From positions 163,739 through 227,738 of the forward strand of contig NZ_WLCM01000003.1 in NCBI RefSeq assembly GCF_013317235.1: 64,000 nt of DNA, in the 5' to 3' direction. The notes beneath the pieces were generated by a model. It was given only the letters and a program-made list of their open reading frames with translations, was not told where the DNA came from and did no database searches. Positions 17,529-28,358 of this stretch are shown here, piece after piece. Position numbers and translations under genes: made by a program. This DNA comes from Leisingera sp. ANG59. GTDB taxonomy: Bacteria > Pseudomonadota > Alphaproteobacteria > Rhodobacterales > Rhodobacteraceae. Every line of letters starts with the position of its first letter. The stretch's first letter is position 1.

Positions 17529-20006
17529 ATGAGCGATAGTGACGGCAAAAAGACACTGGGTCTGCGTGGGGGTTCCCGTCCGGGGAACGTGAAACAGAGT
17601 TTCAGCCATGGACGGACCAAGAATGTCGTGGTGGAAACCAAGCGCAAGCGCGTTGTGGTTCCCAAGCCGGGTGCGGCCAAGGGGGGCAGCGGTGCTGCAC
17701 CTTCCACATCCGGATCGCGCCGGCCTGCCGGCATTAGCGACGCAGAAATGGAGCGCCGCCTGAAGGCACTGCAGGCAGCCAAGGCCCGCGAGGCCGAGGA
17801 AGCCGCGCAGCGCGAAGCCGAAGAAAAGGCCCGCGCCGAAGAGCGTGAGCGCCGCCGGGCGGAGCAGGAAGCCAAGGAACGCGAGCAGCGCGAGGCGGAA
17901 GAGCGTGCGCGTGCTAAAGCTGAAGAAGAAGAGCGTCAGCGTATTGCAGCTGAAGAAGCTGCGAAACGTGCTGCAGCCGCTCCGGCACCGGAGGCTGCGA
18001 AAGCTGAGCGTTCTGCGCCGAACAAGCCTGCACCTGCCGCAACACCGCGCAAATCCGAGCGCGAGCGTGAGCAGCGCCCGTCCCGCGGCAAGGGCCGCGA
18101 CGACAACCGCCGTTCCGGCAAGCTGACCCTGGGCCAGGCAACTGGCGGTGAAGGCAACCGCCAGCGGTCGATGGCTGCTATGAAGCGCAAGCAGGAACGT
18201 GCGCGGCAGAAGGCGATGGGCGGCTCTGTCGAGCGTGAAAAGGTTGTGCGCGACGTGCAGTTGCCGGAAACGATTGTGGTGTCCGAGCTGGCCAACCGTA
18301 TGGCTGAGCGTGTTGCCGATGTGGTGAAGTCGCTCATGCAGATGGGCATGATGGTCACCCAGAACCAGTCGATCGATGCCGATACCGCCGAACTTATCAT
18401 TGAGGAATTCGGCCACAAGGTGACCCGTGTTTCCGATGCTGACGTCGAGGACGTGATCAAGGAAGTCGAAGACAAAGAAGACGACCTGAAGCCGCGCCCG
18501 CCGGTGATCACCATCATGGGCCACGTCGACCACGGTAAAACCTCGATCCTGGACGCGATCCGCAATGCCCGCGTTGTGGCCGGCGAAGCCGGCGGCATCA
18601 CCCAGCACATTGGTGCGTATCAGGTGAAAACCGAAAGCGGCACCACGCTGAGCTTTCTGGACACCCCTGGCCACGCGGCCTTTACCTCGATGCGCTCGCG
18701 CGGTGCTCAGGTAACCGATATCGTGGTTCTGGTTGTTGCAGCGGACGACGCTGTCATGCCGCAGACAATTGAGGCAATCAACCACGCCAAGGCGGCCGAA
18801 GTTCCGATGATCGTGGCGATCAACAAATGCGACAAGCCTGCCGCAGACCCGATGAAGGTCCGCACGGATTTGCTGCAACACGAAGTGATTGTGGAACAGA
18901 TGTCCGGTGAAGTGCAGGACGTCGAAGTTTCGGCCCATACCGGCCAGGGCCTGGACGAACTGCTGGAAGCCATCGCGCTGCAGGCGGAAATCCTGGAACT
19001 GAAAGCCAACCCGAACCGTGCCGCCCAAGGCGCCGTAATCGAAGCCCAGCTGGATGTGGGCCGCGGCCCCGTAGCCACCGTTCTGGTTCAGAACGGCACC
19101 CTGCGTCAGGGCGACATCTTTGTTGTGGGTGAGCAGTACGGCAAGGTCCGCGCGCTGATCAACGACAAGGGCGAACGCGTGCAGGAAGCCGGCCCCTCGG
19201 TGCCGGTCGAGGTTCTGGGTCTCAACGGCACTCCGGAAGCAGGTGACGTTCTGAACGTGACCGAGACCGAAGCGCAGGCGCGCGAAATCGCCGCCTACCG
19301 TGAGCAGGCCGCCAAGGACAAGCGCGCTGCTGCCGGTGCAGCAACCACACTGGAACAGCTGATGGCCAAGGCCAAGGAAGACGAAAACGTCTCCGAGCTG
19401 CCGATCCTGGTCAAAGCCGACGTGCAGGGTTCCGCCGAAGCCATCGTTCAGGCGATGGAAAAGATCGGCAACGAGGAAGTGCGCGTTCGCGTGCTGCACT
19501 CGGGCGTCGGTGCGATTACCGAGACCGACGTGGGCCTTGCCGAAGCTTCCGGTGCGCCGATCATGGGCTTCAACGTCCGTGCCAATGCCTCGGCCCGCAA
19601 CACCGCCAACCAGAAGGGCGTGGAGATCCGCTACTACTCGGTGATCTATGATCTGGTAGATGACGTGAAGGCGGCGGCCTCCGGCCTGCTGTCGGCGGAG
19701 ATCCGCGAGAACTTCATCGGCTACGCGCAGATCAAGGAAGTCTTCAAGGTCACCGGCGTTGGCAAGGTTGCCGGCTGTCTGGTTACCGAAGGCGTTGCCC
19801 GCCGCTCGGCCGGCGTGCGCCTGCTGCGCGACAACGTGGTGATCCACGAAGGCACGCTGAAGACCCTGAAGCGCTTCAAGGACGAAGTGTCCGAGGTACA
19901 GTCTGGTCAGGAATGCGGTATGGCGTTTGAGAACTACGACGATATCCGCCCGAATGACGTGATCGAGATCTTCGAGCGCGAGGAAGTGACCCGCACCCTT
20001 GACTAA
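17529..20006 (+). CDS. infB: Translation initiation factor IF-2
   Basis: An 825-residue IF-2, the GTPase that brings initiator tRNA to the ribosome. Residues 70-230 are a highly charged Ala/Glu/Arg-rich helical linker, long antisense frames of which are spurious. The GTPase core has GHVDHGKT (Gly331), DTPGHAAF and NKCD; the IF2 C-terminal domains follow to the end. Last gene of the rimP operon and followed by a strong terminator. Confidence 0.97.
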   Translation: MSDSDGKKTLGLRGGSRPGNVKQSFSHGRTKNVVVETKRKRVVVPKPGAAKGGSGAAPSTSGSRRPAGISDAEMERRLKALQAAKAREAEEAAQREAEEKARAEERERRRAEQEAKEREQREAEERARAKAEEEERQRIAAEEAAKRAAAAPAPEAAKAERSAPNKPAPAATPRKSEREREQRPSRGKGRDDNRRSGKLTLGQATGGEGNRQRSMAAMKRKQERARQKAMGGSVEREKVVRDVQLPETIVVSELANRMAERVADVVKSLMQMGMMVTQNQSIDADTAELIIEEFGHKVTRVSDADVEDVIKEVEDKEDDLKPRPPVITIMGHVDHGKTSILDAIRNARVVAGEAGGITQHIGAYQVKTESGTTLSFLDTPGHAAFTSMRSRGAQVTDIVVLVVAADDAVMPQTIEAINHAKAAEVPMIVAINKCDKPAADPMKVRTDLLQHEVIVEQMSGEVQDVEVSAHTGQGLDELLEAIALQAEILELKANPNRAAQGAVIEAQLDVGRGPVATVLVQNGTLRQGDIFVVGEQYGKVRALINDKGERVQEAGPSVPVEVLGLNGTPEAGDVLNVTETEAQAREIAAYREQAAKDKRAAAGAATTLEQLMAKAKEDENVSELPILVKADVQGSAEAIVQAMEKIGNEEVRVRVLHSGVGAITETDVGLAEASGAPIMGFNVRANASARNTANQKGVEIRYYSVIYDLVDDVKAAASGLLSAEIRENFIGYAQIKEVFKVTGVGKVAGCLVTEGVARRSAGVRLLRDNVVIHEGTLKTLKRFKDEVSEVQSGQECGMAFENYDDIRPNDVIEIFEREEVTRTLD

Positions 20007-20031
20007 CGTCTGAGGAGTTGCGGAAAGAAAA

Positions 20032-20060
20032 GGCCCCGGCTCGAAAACCGGGGCCTTTTT
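20032..20060 (+). terminator. Rho-independent terminator after infB
   Basis: GGCCCCGG (20032-20039) pairs perfectly with CCGGGGCC (20048-20055), then five T. It closes the rimP-nusA-ylxR-infB operon. Confidence 0.92.
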
Positions 20061-20147
20061 CTGTTCCGCGCACTTTTCCAGTAATTTCTGGACTGTGGCA
20101 GTTAAGTGACCGAATAAATGCGAACAACCTCCTTGGAAGGGTAGCTG

Positions 20148-20162
20148 CCCGGCTGTGCCGGG
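20148..20162 (-). terminator. Possible weak terminator downstream of mutT
   Basis: CCCGGC and GCCGGG form a 6-bp stem with a 3-base loop 13 bases after the mutT stop, but no T-run follows, so it may only protect the 3' end of the message. Confidence 0.35.
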
Positions 20163-20174
20163 GCCGCAAACGCC

Positions 20175-20573
20175 TTACAGCCAATCACGCAGGATAGGGA
20201 TCAGCGGAATATCTGCCGGCGGCATTGGATAGTCGCGCAGGTCTTGCGGCCGGACCCATTTCAACGTTTGCCCTTCTTTGGCCTGCGGGATGCCGTCCCA
20301 CTTGCGGCAGGCAAAAAGAGGCATCAGCAGGTGGAAGTCCTCGTAGGAATGGCTGGCGAAGGTCAGCGGCGCGAGGCAGGAGGCCCAGGTGTCGATTCCC
20401 AGCTCCTCGTGCAGCTCGCGTATCAGGGCTGTCTCAGGCGTTTCGCCCGATTCGATCTTTCCTCCGGGAAATTCCCACAGGCCGGCCATGGACTTGCCTT
20501 CAGGCCTTTGGGCCAGCAAAACGCGCCCATCTACATCAATGAGCGCCACCGCCGATACCAGAACTGTTTTCAT
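20175..20573 (-). CDS. mutT: 8-oxo-dGTP diphosphatase (Nudix hydrolase)
   Basis: A 132-residue MutT-type Nudix enzyme that removes oxidised dGTP from the nucleotide pool. The Nudix box is intact, starting at GGKIESGETPETA and ending RELHEELGI, preceded by LLAQRPEGKSMAGLWEFPG. Its start codon overlaps the argJ stop by four bases (20570-20573), so it is translated as the third gene of the parvulin-argJ-mutT unit. Confidence 0.92.
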   Translation of the reverse strand: MKTVLVSAVALIDVDGRVLLAQRPEGKSMAGLWEFPGGKIESGETPETALIRELHEELGIDTWASCLAPLTFASHSYEDFHLLMPLFACRKWDGIPQAKEGQTLKWVRPQDLRDYPMPPADIPLIPILRDWL

Positions 20574-21796
20574 GACCGGTAATCCGCGTTGATCGAGATG
20601 TACTGATGCGTCAGGTCACAAGTCCAGACAGTGGCCGTGCCGTCACCGAGGCCCAGATCCACCTTGATGCAGATCTCCTGCTTTTTCATCTCCGCCGCGC
20701 CCAGTTCCTCCTTGTAGTCGGGCGAGACCCACCCTTTCTCTGCGACCAGAACATCGCCAAATGAGATCGACAGCAGGTCACGGTCGGCTGCTGCGCCGGA
20801 CTTTCCGATTGCCATGACGATGCGGCCCCAGTTCGGATCCTCGCCGGCAATAGCGGTTTTAACCAGAGGAGAGTTGGCAATCGCCATGCCGTGTATCTTG
20901 GCTTCTGCATCCGAAGCTGCACCCGTTACCTGGACTTCCACGAACTTAGTGGCGCCTTCACCGTCACGCACTACTTGGTGCGACAGGTCGAGCATTACCC
21001 GTTCAAGTCCAGCTGCAAATTCCGCGTTGACCGTCGCATCCACGCCAGAAGCACCGGTGGCGCATAGCATCAGGCTGTCTGAGGTGGAGGTGTCGCTGTC
21101 CACGGTAATGCAGTTGAAGCTTCGGTCGCAAATTTCGACCAGCTGGGCTTGCAGAGCTGTCTGTTCCACCTTTGCATCGGTGAAGATGTAAACCAGCATT
21201 GTTGCCATATCTGGAGCGATCATGCCGGAGCCCTTGGCAATGCCGGCGATCTTAACCGTCTTGCCGTCAATGCCGACGGTGGCGCAGGAACCCTTGGCAA
21301 AGGTGTCCGTGGTCATGATGGCCCTGGCGGCGCCTTCCAGCGCGTTTTCATCTAGTGCGCTGCTCAATTCGCCGATCTTAGCGACAATCCTGTCATGCGG
21401 CAGCGGTTCACCGATTACCCCTGTGGAGGCGGTGAAAACGCGTTCCGCCGGAACGCCGGTTTGCGCGGCCACTGCAGCAGTAATCTCCGCAACCGAAGTC
21501 TGGCCATAGTGGCCGGTGAAAGCGTTGGAGTTGCCGGAGTTTACCAGGATTGCTGCCCCGGTGTCTGCTGCACCGCCCAGCTTGGCCTGACAATCCAGTA
21601 CAGGCGCCGAGCGGGTTTTGGAGCGGGTAAAGACACCAGCAATTGCGGTACCCGGGTCCATGACCGCCAGCATCACGTCTGTGCGGCCCTTGTATTTGAC
21701 CCCAGCGGCGGCGGTTGCAAAGCGCACTCCCTTGATCACCGGGAGGTCGGGGAAGCCAGCAGGTGCCAGCGGTGAAACGGGCATGGATTTGGCCAT
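20570..21796 (-). CDS. argJ: Bifunctional ornithine acetyltransferase / N-acetylglutamate synthase
   Basis: A 408-residue ArgJ, which moves the acetyl group from N-acetylornithine to glutamate in the cyclic arginine pathway and can also use acetyl-CoA. The precursor self-cleaves between Ala198 and Thr199 in the motif KGSGMIAPDMAT; the new N-terminal threonine is the nucleophile. The NSGNSNAFTG and STGVIGEPLP motifs are present. It follows the parvulin gene by 2 bp and overlaps mutT. Confidence 0.96.
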   Translation of the reverse strand: MAKSMPVSPLAPAGFPDLPVIKGVRFATAAAGVKYKGRTDVMLAVMDPGTAIAGVFTRSKTRSAPVLDCQAKLGGAADTGAAILVNSGNSNAFTGHYGQTSVAEITAAVAAQTGVPAERVFTASTGVIGEPLPHDRIVAKIGELSSALDENALEGAARAIMTTDTFAKGSCATVGIDGKTVKIAGIAKGSGMIAPDMATMLVYIFTDAKVEQTALQAQLVEICDRSFNCITVDSDTSTSDSLMLCATGASGVDATVNAEFAAGLERVMLDLSHQVVRDGEGATKFVEVQVTGAASDAEAKIHGMAIANSPLVKTAIAGEDPNWGRIVMAIGKSGAAADRDLLSISFGDVLVAEKGWVSPDYKEELGAAEMKKQEICIKVDLGLGDGTATVWTCDLTHQYISINADYRS

Positions 21797-21798
21797 GA

Positions 21799-22650
21799 TC
21801 AGTTCCTTACCAGACTGAGGTCTTTGAGAATGGCCGGATCAAGCTCTTCAATCTCAGGCCGTTCAATTTCCGCGGCGGCTGTCAGCTCGTTCACTCGCTC
21901 TTCTACAGCCTTCTGCCGCAGTTCGTCAGCCAGTTCTGCCTGGACTTCTTCGAACTCGGGGGCTTCGGTCTTGCGGCGCTCATTCAGCAGGATGATATGC
22001 CAGCCAAACTGCGTTTGGACCGGATCTGAGACCTCACCGGAACCCAGTTTGAGGACTGCCTGCTCGAACTCTGGAACCATCCGGCCTGTGGTGAACCAGC
22101 CAAGATCGCCGCCGTTAGGACCGGAGGGGCCAGTAGAACGTTCCTTAGCCAGGGTGGCAAAGTCAGCGCCTGAATCCAGCTCGGCCTTGACGTCCAGTGC
22201 GTCTTCTTCGCTTTCGACCAGGATATGGGCGGCGTGAAATTCATCGCCGCCTTCACCGGTAGAATACTTCTCGTCATAGGCTGCGCGCAGCTTCTCCTCG
22301 CTGCTGGCCTTCTCCATGACTGTTTCGATTACCTCTGCTGCCAGCAAGGCGCGTTGTTCGTTTTCGACCGAAAGCTCGACATAGTGGGGCACTTGGCCCC
22401 GAAGCTGCTGCTTCAATGCTGTCTGCTGGATCAACTGATCCAGGATTGCGTTGTAGAGAACGTCATCGGGCAGCTGCTTGTACTGCGCCGGCAGGTTTTC
22501 GCGTGCCATGACCATGTGGCCAATGGTGATCTCCTCGCCATTTACCGAGGCAACCACAGTGTTTGCATGTGGAGCTGCTGCTGCGGCCAGTGGCAGCGCA
22601 GCACAGGCGGCAACCGCCATACCGCGCAGAAATGTGAGACCTTTACGCAT
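21799..22650 (-). CDS. Periplasmic parvulin-type peptidyl-prolyl isomerase
   Basis: A 283-residue exported foldase. A signal peptide (KGLTFLRGMAVAACAALPLAAAAA) is followed by a SurA/PrsA-like N-terminal helical region and a parvulin domain at about 135-235 (FHAAHILVESEEDA, DLGWFTTGRMVPEFE, VQTQFGWHIILLNER). It would help outer-membrane or periplasmic proteins fold. It faces secA across 177 bp, a sensible pairing of export and folding, and heads the argJ-mutT unit. Confidence 0.92.
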   Translation of the reverse strand: MRKGLTFLRGMAVAACAALPLAAAAAPHANTVVASVNGEEITIGHMVMARENLPAQYKQLPDDVLYNAILDQLIQQTALKQQLRGQVPHYVELSVENEQRALLAAEVIETVMEKASSEEKLRAAYDEKYSTGEGGDEFHAAHILVESEEDALDVKAELDSGADFATLAKERSTGPSGPNGGDLGWFTTGRMVPEFEQAVLKLGSGEVSDPVQTQFGWHIILLNERRKTEAPEFEEVQAELADELRQKAVEERVNELTAAAEIERPEIEELDPAILKDLSLVRN

Positions 22651-22827
22651 TGATACCTTCCTATTCCTTGGCCGTTAGGGGCCGTGCCGTTGACACTCTA
22701 TACCCTGCCGCTTACATCGCCTTGAGGCCATTGGCAGGACCGTCTTTCCAACATTGTTTATGGGTTGCGGTCACGGCGGGCAAGTCTGCCCGATGCATAG
22801 GCCGGATATAGGATCGCTGGAGAAGAT

Positions 22828-25527
22828 ATGCTGGGTTTCGGAACAATCGCCAAAAAGGTTTTCGGTACACCTAACGACCGTAAAGTCAAGGCGACACGGC
22901 CGCTGATTGCGCAGATCAACGGGCTGGAAGATGAGTTCGCGAAGCTCAGCGATGACGGGCTGATTGCCAAGACCGAAGAACTGCGTAAGCGGGCGCTGGA
23001 TGGCGAAAATCTGGATGCGCTCCTGCCCGAAGCCTTTGCCAACGTGCGTGAGGCCGCCAAGCGGGCCCTGGGCCTGCGTGCTTTTGATACCCAGCTAATG
23101 GGCGGTGTCTTCCTGCACCAGGGTAACATCTCAGAGATGAAGACCGGCGAGGGCAAGACCCTGGTGGCGACCTTTCCGGCCTACCTCAATGCGTTGACCG
23201 GCAAGGGTGTGCATGTGGTCACGGTAAACGAATACCTGGCCAAGCGTGACAGCGAATGGATGGGTAAGGTGTTTGCTCAGCTCGGTATGACCACCGGCGT
23301 GATCTGGTCGGGCCAGCCTGATGCAGAAAAGATGGCTGCCTACCAAAGCGACGTCACCTATGCGACGAACAATGAGCTGGGATTCGACTACCTGCGCGAC
23401 AATATGAAACCGTCGCTGGACCAGGTGTTCCAGAAGCAGCACAACTTTGCCATCGTCGACGAAGTGGACTCGATCCTGATCGACGAGGCCCGCACCCCGC
23501 TGATCATCTCCGGTCCGGCAGAAGACCGCTCTGAGCTCTATTCGACGATTGACAAGGTGATCCCGCTGCTGGCGGAAGACCATTACGAGATCGACGAGAA
23601 GACCCGTGGCGTGACCTTCACGGAAGACGGCAATGAATACCTGGAGCAGACTCTGCGTGAGCACGGGCTTCTGGAAGCCGAGACATCGCTTTACGACCCG
23701 GAAAGCACCACAGTCGTTCACCACGTGAACCAGGCACTGCGCGCGCATAAACTGTTCCAAAGGGACAAGGACTATATCGTTCGCGACGGCCAAGTGGTTC
23801 TGATCGATGAATTTACCGGTCGGATGATGCCGGGCCGTCGCCTGTCCGAAGGCCTGCATCAGGCCATCGAAGCCAAGGAAGAGGTGCAGATCCAGCCGGA
23901 GAACACTACTCTGGCTTCCGTGACATTCCAGAACTATTTCCGTCTTTACAACAAGCTTTCCGGCATGACCGGTACTGCCATGACCGAAGCCGAGGAATTT
24001 GCAGAAATCTATGGTCTTGGCGTGGTTGAAGTACCGACCAACCGTCCGATCGCGCGGGTTGATGAGGATGATCAGGTTTACCGCACTGCCCGTGAGAAAT
24101 ATGAGGCGATGATAAAGGAAGCCAAGGTGGCGCATGAGAAGGGCCAGCCAGTCCTGTTGGGCACCACCTCGATCGAAAAGTCCGAGCTGCTGAGCCAGAT
24201 GCTGCAGCAGGAAGGCATCCCGCACAACGTCCTGAACGCCCGCCACCACGAGCAGGAAGCGCAGATCGTTGCTGATGCCGGCCGGTACGGCGCGGTGACC
24301 ATTGCCACCAACATGGCTGGACGCGGTACCGATATTCAGCTCGGCGGTAACGTCGAAATGAAGGTGCTGGAGGCGTTGGCGGCCAACCCCGAGGCCGACC
24401 CGGCAGAGTTGCGCGCCGCCGAAGAAGCCAAGCATGCGGAGGAAAAGCAAAAGGTGCTGGATGCTGGTGGTCTGTTCGTGATGGCATCCGAGCGGCACGA
24501 AAGCCGTCGTATCGACAACCAGCTGCGCGGCCGTTCAGGCCGCCAGGGCGACCCCGGACGCACCCGCTTCTACCTCAGCCTCGAAGATGATCTGATGCGG
24601 ATCTTCGGCTCTGAGCGTCTGGACAAGCTGCTGTCGTCTTTGGGCATGAAGGAAGGCGAAGCGATTATCCATCCTTGGGTGAACAAATCGCTGGAACGAG
24701 CCCAGGCAAAAGTCGAAGGCCGCAACTTTGACATGCGCAAAAACGTGCTGAAGTTCGACGACGTGATGAATGACCAGCGCAAGGTTATTTTCAAGCAGCG
24801 CCGCGAAATCATGGCTGCTGAAGACCTGTCAGAAATCACCAATGACATGCGCCATGAAGTGATCGACGACCTTCTCGACGTCCATATGCCCCCAAAAACC
24901 TACGCTGACCAGTGGGACACGGAGGGATTGCAGGAACAGGTCCGCGAAATGCTGTCCATTGACGCGCCGGTTGCAGACTGGGCAGCTGAAGAAGGTGTTG
25001 ACGATGAACAAATCCGCGAGCGGCTGGTGGATGCGTCCGATAAGATGATGGCGGAGAAGGCTGAGGCCTTCGGCCCGGAAAACATGCGCAACATCGAAAA
25101 GCAGGTGCTGCTGCAGACCATCGACAAGAAATGGCGCGAACATTTGCTGACGCTGGAGCATCTGCGTTCGGTGGTGGGGTTCCGCGGCTATGCGCAGCGT
25201 GATCCGCTGAACGAGTATAAAAACGAGAGCTTCCAGCTGTTCGAAAGCATGCTTGACAGCCTGCGTGAGGAAGTCTCCCAGCAGCTCAGCCGGGTGCGTC
25301 CGATGACTGAGGAAGAGCAGCAGCAGATGCTGATGGAGATGGCAGCCCGTCAGGCAGCCATGCAGCAGATTGCAGCACAAGCCACTGGCGCGGAAGCGTC
25401 GGCAGACGCAACCGCGCCAGGTTTTGTTGAGGACGACCCGTCAACATGGGGTAATCCTTCGCGCAACGACAAGTGCCCATGCGGATCCGGCAAGAAGTTC
25501 AAGCATTGCCACGGTAGCTTGGTCTGA
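22828..25527 (+). CDS. secA: Preprotein translocase ATPase SecA
   Basis: An 899-residue SecA, the motor that drives proteins through SecYEG. Walker A is MKTGEGKT with the surrounding [15 protein letters not shown]; the DEAD-type box [17 protein letters not shown] and the helicase motif [13 protein letters not shown] are intact. The C-terminal zinc-binding tail [14 protein letters not shown] (SecB and lipid contact) is complete. Length is typical for alphaproteobacteria. Confidence 0.97.
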   Translation: MLGFGTIAKKVFGTPNDRKVKATRPLIAQINGLEDEFAKLSDDGLIAKTEELRKRALDGENLDALLPEAFANVREAAKRALGLRAFDTQLMGGVFLHQGNISEMKTGEGKTLVATFPAYLNALTGKGVHVVTVNEYLAKRDSEWMGKVFAQLGMTTGVIWSGQPDAEKMAAYQSDVTYATNNELGFDYLRDNMKPSLDQVFQKQHNFAIVDEVDSILIDEARTPLIISGPAEDRSELYSTIDKVIPLLAEDHYEIDEKTRGVTFTEDGNEYLEQTLREHGLLEAETSLYDPESTTVVHHVNQALRAHKLFQRDKDYIVRDGQVVLIDEFTGRMMPGRRLSEGLHQAIEAKEEVQIQPENTTLASVTFQNYFRLYNKLSGMTGTAMTEAEEFAEIYGLGVVEVPTNRPIARVDEDDQVYRTAREKYEAMIKEAKVAHEKGQPVLLGTTSIEKSELLSQMLQQEGIPHNVLNARHHEQEAQIVADAGRYGAVTIATNMAGRGTDIQLGGNVEMKVLEALAANPEADPAELRAAEEAKHAEEKQKVLDAGGLFVMASERHESRRIDNQLRGRSGRQGDPGRTRFYLSLEDDLMRIFGSERLDKLLSSLGMKEGEAIIHPWVNKSLERAQAKVEGRNFDMRKNVLKFDDVMNDQRKVIFKQRREIMAAEDLSEITNDMRHEVIDDLLDVHMPPKTYADQWDTEGLQEQVREMLSIDAPVADWAAEEGVDDEQIRERLVDASDKMMAEKAEAFGPENMRNIEKQVLLQTIDKKWREHLLTLEHLRSVVGFRGYAQRDPLNEYKNESFQLFESMLDSLREEVSQQLSRVRPMTEEEQQQMLMEMAARQAAMQQIAAQATGAEASADATAPGFVEDDPSTWGNPSRNDKCPCGSGKKFKHCHGSLV

Positions 25528-25809
25528 TTGACCTTTCGTTCCTTTCGGGCTCCGGTTCCGCGGCCCTTGGCGGGCTGCGTGACAGGATACTTGGTAAAGA
25601 CCGCTCCCGTCAGGAGCTGTGCTGTTTGCAGCGCCGGGCCTAAGGCCGTTGCGCGGCCCCAAAAACCGCAGGCGCGGGAGCGCCTCTGAATTTGTTTCCA
25701 GGACCGCAACGAAGGTTGGGAATTCGCCGGATTTTCTCCCGCTTGCAGCCACAAACTGGCCGTCATTGTGGGGCAGGCTGTGAAAAGCAGTCTGTCTCAG
25801 GAGGGCTTC

Positions 25810-26724
25810 ATGCTGACCAAACAGGTAATGCTGAAGGGTGCATTGACGCTTGCAGGTGCCTTGGGCATCGGCGTCTATATGCAGGCACCCGAAACGCGTT
25901 GGGGGACCAGCGGAACCGGCCAGCCCGCCGCCGCAGATGCTGGGACATTTGTGGAGCCGGAAACGGCAAGCCTTCTGATCGAGAAGATTTCTCTGACCTC
26001 TGCGCCTTCCGGTCCGTCTTCTGAATCAATTGGCTTGCCAAGGGCAGAACCGGTAACTGAAGCCTCCTGCCAGACGACGGCTAAAGCCGAAGCAGCTCCT
26101 CTGGCGATGGTTAAGCTGTCCGTTGACGCCCCGTGCCGCCGGAACGAGCGTCTTACAGTGCATCACAGCGGAATGAGCTTCACCGTTTCCCTTGATGGCA
26201 CTGGCAGTTACGAAACTTTTGTGCCGGCCTTGACACGAACTGCTGTATTTATCGCCGAAACTCAAAGCGGTTCCGGTGCCGTAGCGGTGGCCGAAATTGA
26301 TGGTATCGAAGATTTTGAGCGTGTCGTTGTGCAGTGGAGCGGTAATAGCGGGCTCGAATTGCACGCACGGGAATTCGGTGCCGCTTATGGAGGTGAGGGG
26401 CACGTCTGGCACGGTGCAGAGGACCATGCTGGCATGGGCCGGATCGACCGGCTGGGAGAACAAAGCGTTCTGGCCCCGAGGATCGCAGAAATTTACAGCT
26501 TGCCCTCAAGCCTGCCGGGTCAATCCGGAACAGTGTCTTTGACAGCAGAAGCCGAAGTGACCGGAGGAAACTGCGGACGGGATATTTTCGCACAAGCGCT
26601 GCAATTGACCGGTGGCAGGCTCAGCAGCCGCGATCTGGTGATGGTAATGCCAGATTGCGAAGCTCAGGGAAGCTTTCTGGTGTTGAATAATCTTCTCGAA
26701 GACCTGAAGATTGCCGCCAACTGA
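25810..26724 (+). CDS. Exported protein of unknown function, upstream of a PstS/OmpA fusion
   Basis: A 304-residue protein. I chose the ATG at 25810 because it has a good CAGGAGG site; a further in-frame start at 25768 has none. The N-terminus has one hydrophobic segment (residues about 8-22) and the rest is hydrophilic with several cysteines (for example in EASCQTT, DAPCRRN, GGNCGRD, MPDCEA), which suggests disulfides in the periplasm. No known domain is recognised. It lies 24 bp before the PstS/OmpA fusion gene, so a joint envelope role is likely. Confidence 0.65.
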   Translation: MLTKQVMLKGALTLAGALGIGVYMQAPETRWGTSGTGQPAAADAGTFVEPETASLLIEKISLTSAPSGPSSESIGLPRAEPVTEASCQTTAKAEAAPLAMVKLSVDAPCRRNERLTVHHSGMSFTVSLDGTGSYETFVPALTRTAVFIAETQSGSGAVAVAEIDGIEDFERVVVQWSGNSGLELHAREFGAAYGGEGHVWHGAEDHAGMGRIDRLGEQSVLAPRIAEIYSLPSSLPGQSGTVSLTAEAEVTGGNCGRDIFAQALQLTGGRLSSRDLVMVMPDCEAQGSFLVLNNLLEDLKIAAN

Positions 26725-26748
26725 TTTGCGGTAACTTCAGGTATCCAC

Positions 26749-28302
26749 ATGACCTTCTTGCGTGCGGCCGTTTGTGCCGCACTTTTTCTGACAGTCCTGG
26801 CACGCGGTCTTGCAGCTCAGGATGTCACCCTTTCTTCTCCGGATGGCACAGTTGAGATCACCGGCACGCTGCTGGGGTTTGATGGCGAATTCTACCGGGT
26901 CCAGACACAGTTCGGTGAGCTCACCGTGGATGGCTCTGGTGTGGCTTGCGATGGGCCAGGATGCCCCAGTCTGTCTGCCTTTGTTGCAGAGATCACTTTT
27001 GCTGGATCTTCCGCCATGTCGGAGGTGCTGTTGCCGGCGCTGATTGAAGGCTTTGCGTTGCGCAATGGCTACCAGACACGCCGGGAGCCGCTGCCTGGGG
27101 GCAACTTCAGTCATGTCCTGCTGCGCGGGCAGAAACCTGCCGCACGGTTTACCTTTGCGGTCAGCAATACAGATGCCGGGTTCGCAGCGCTTGTTGCGGA
27201 TGAGGCGGATGTCGCGATGGCAACGCGTGAGATCCGGCTCCTGGAGAGAAAGGCCGCGCGGGCCGCAGGTTTGGGAGATTTGACCGGGACTGGGCGCAGC
27301 CGCATCCTGGCCTTGGATGCCTTGGTTCCGCTTGTGGCGCCGGCCAATCCCGTGCGCGAGATTACCCTGCCGCAACTGGCAGGTATCCTGTCCGGCCGAA
27401 TCAGCAACTGGCAGGAGCTTGGCGGTCCTGATGCTCCCATTAGTATTCATATGCCGGTGTCCGGTTCGGGCCTCTCGCAGGCAGTCGAGGACAAGCTGAT
27501 GGAGCCATTCGGCGCTGGCTTTACATCCAGGATCAACCGTCATGACCGCAGCAGCACGTTGGTCCGGCGGATTTTGATCGATCCATTTGCCGTCGGTATT
27601 GCCAGCTATGCAGAGAAAGGCGCAGCACGGGTTTTGTCTCTGACAGGATCGTGCGGATTTTCGCTGCATGCCAGCCGACAGGCGGTTAAAACCGAGGATT
27701 ACCCTCTGACAGTGCCGATGTTCCTTTATTTGCCGGCCCGGCGCCTGCCCAAGGTCGCGCGCGACTTCCTGGCTTATGTGCGCGGACCCGCTGCGCAGGC
27801 AGTGATCCGCCGCGCCGGTTTTGTGGATCAGGCTCCGGAACTGATTCCGGTAAGCCGTCAGGGAAACCGCCTGTCCAATGCTATTCTGGCTGCAGAACAG
27901 AAGGGTGGTCTGGCGGAATTGCAGCGGCTGGTGACTGCGCTGGGAGGGATGCGGAGAATAACTGTCACGTTCCGGTTTGAGCCGGGATCTTCGCGCCCTG
28001 ACGCCCAGTCCCGCAGCAATATCGAACAGTTGGCCCGGGCACTCGAAACAGGTGAGTTTGATGCTCAGGAGCTTGTGTTCGCGGGGTTTTCCGACGGAGT
28101 TGGACCGGCAGACGGTAACCGGCAGATCGCGCTGAAGCGGGCAGGCGCAGTGCGTGACGCGGTTATCAAATCGGCCGAAACCGCAGACGCCAGCCGCGTG
28201 AAGATTCGGACCGAGGGTTTTGGTGAAGTTTTGCCGATGGCCTGCGATGACAGCGGCTGGGGCCGTCAGATCAATCGAAGGGTAGAGGTCTGGATACGGT
28301 AA
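26749..28302 (+). CDS. Phosphate-binding-protein-like domain fused to an OmpA peptidoglycan-binding domain
   Basis: A 517-residue exported protein. A signal peptide (to about residue 24) is followed by a small N-terminal module (25-75), then a PstS-like periplasmic binding fold at about 85-360 (ITFAGSSAMSEVLLPALIEGF, SGRISNWQELGGPDAPI, SGSGLSQAVEDKLM). The C-terminus (about 400-517) is an OmpA-type domain (RFEPGSSRPDAQS, GFSDGVGPADGNRQIALKRAGAV, NRRVEVWIR) that binds peptidoglycan. No pst permease genes are nearby, so it is likelier to sense or hold a ligand at the cell wall than to feed an ABC importer. Confidence 0.85.
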   Translation: MTFLRAAVCAALFLTVLARGLAAQDVTLSSPDGTVEITGTLLGFDGEFYRVQTQFGELTVDGSGVACDGPGCPSLSAFVAEITFAGSSAMSEVLLPALIEGFALRNGYQTRREPLPGGNFSHVLLRGQKPAARFTFAVSNTDAGFAALVADEADVAMATREIRLLERKAARAAGLGDLTGTGRSRILALDALVPLVAPANPVREITLPQLAGILSGRISNWQELGGPDAPISIHMPVSGSGLSQAVEDKLMEPFGAGFTSRINRHDRSSTLVRRILIDPFAVGIASYAEKGAARVLSLTGSCGFSLHASRQAVKTEDYPLTVPMFLYLPARRLPKVARDFLAYVRGPAAQAVIRRAGFVDQAPELIPVSRQGNRLSNAILAAEQKGGLAELQRLVTALGGMRRITVTFRFEPGSSRPDAQSRSNIEQLARALETGEFDAQELVFAGFSDGVGPADGNRQIALKRAGAVRDAVIKSAETADASRVKIRTEGFGEVLPMACDDSGWGRQINRRVEVWIR

Positions 28303-28358
28303 GCACGGCTTAGGTTTCTCAGCCTTACTGCGCGCTATTCATAGGTTCCGGTAAAGGG

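Noticed and set aside
17340..19847. 835-codon open frame on the minus strand
   Set aside because: Antisense shadow of infB; composition mirrors the GC-rich codons of IF-2 and it has no family similarity.
23131..24498. 455-codon minus-strand frame
   Set aside because: Antisense to the intact secA gene.
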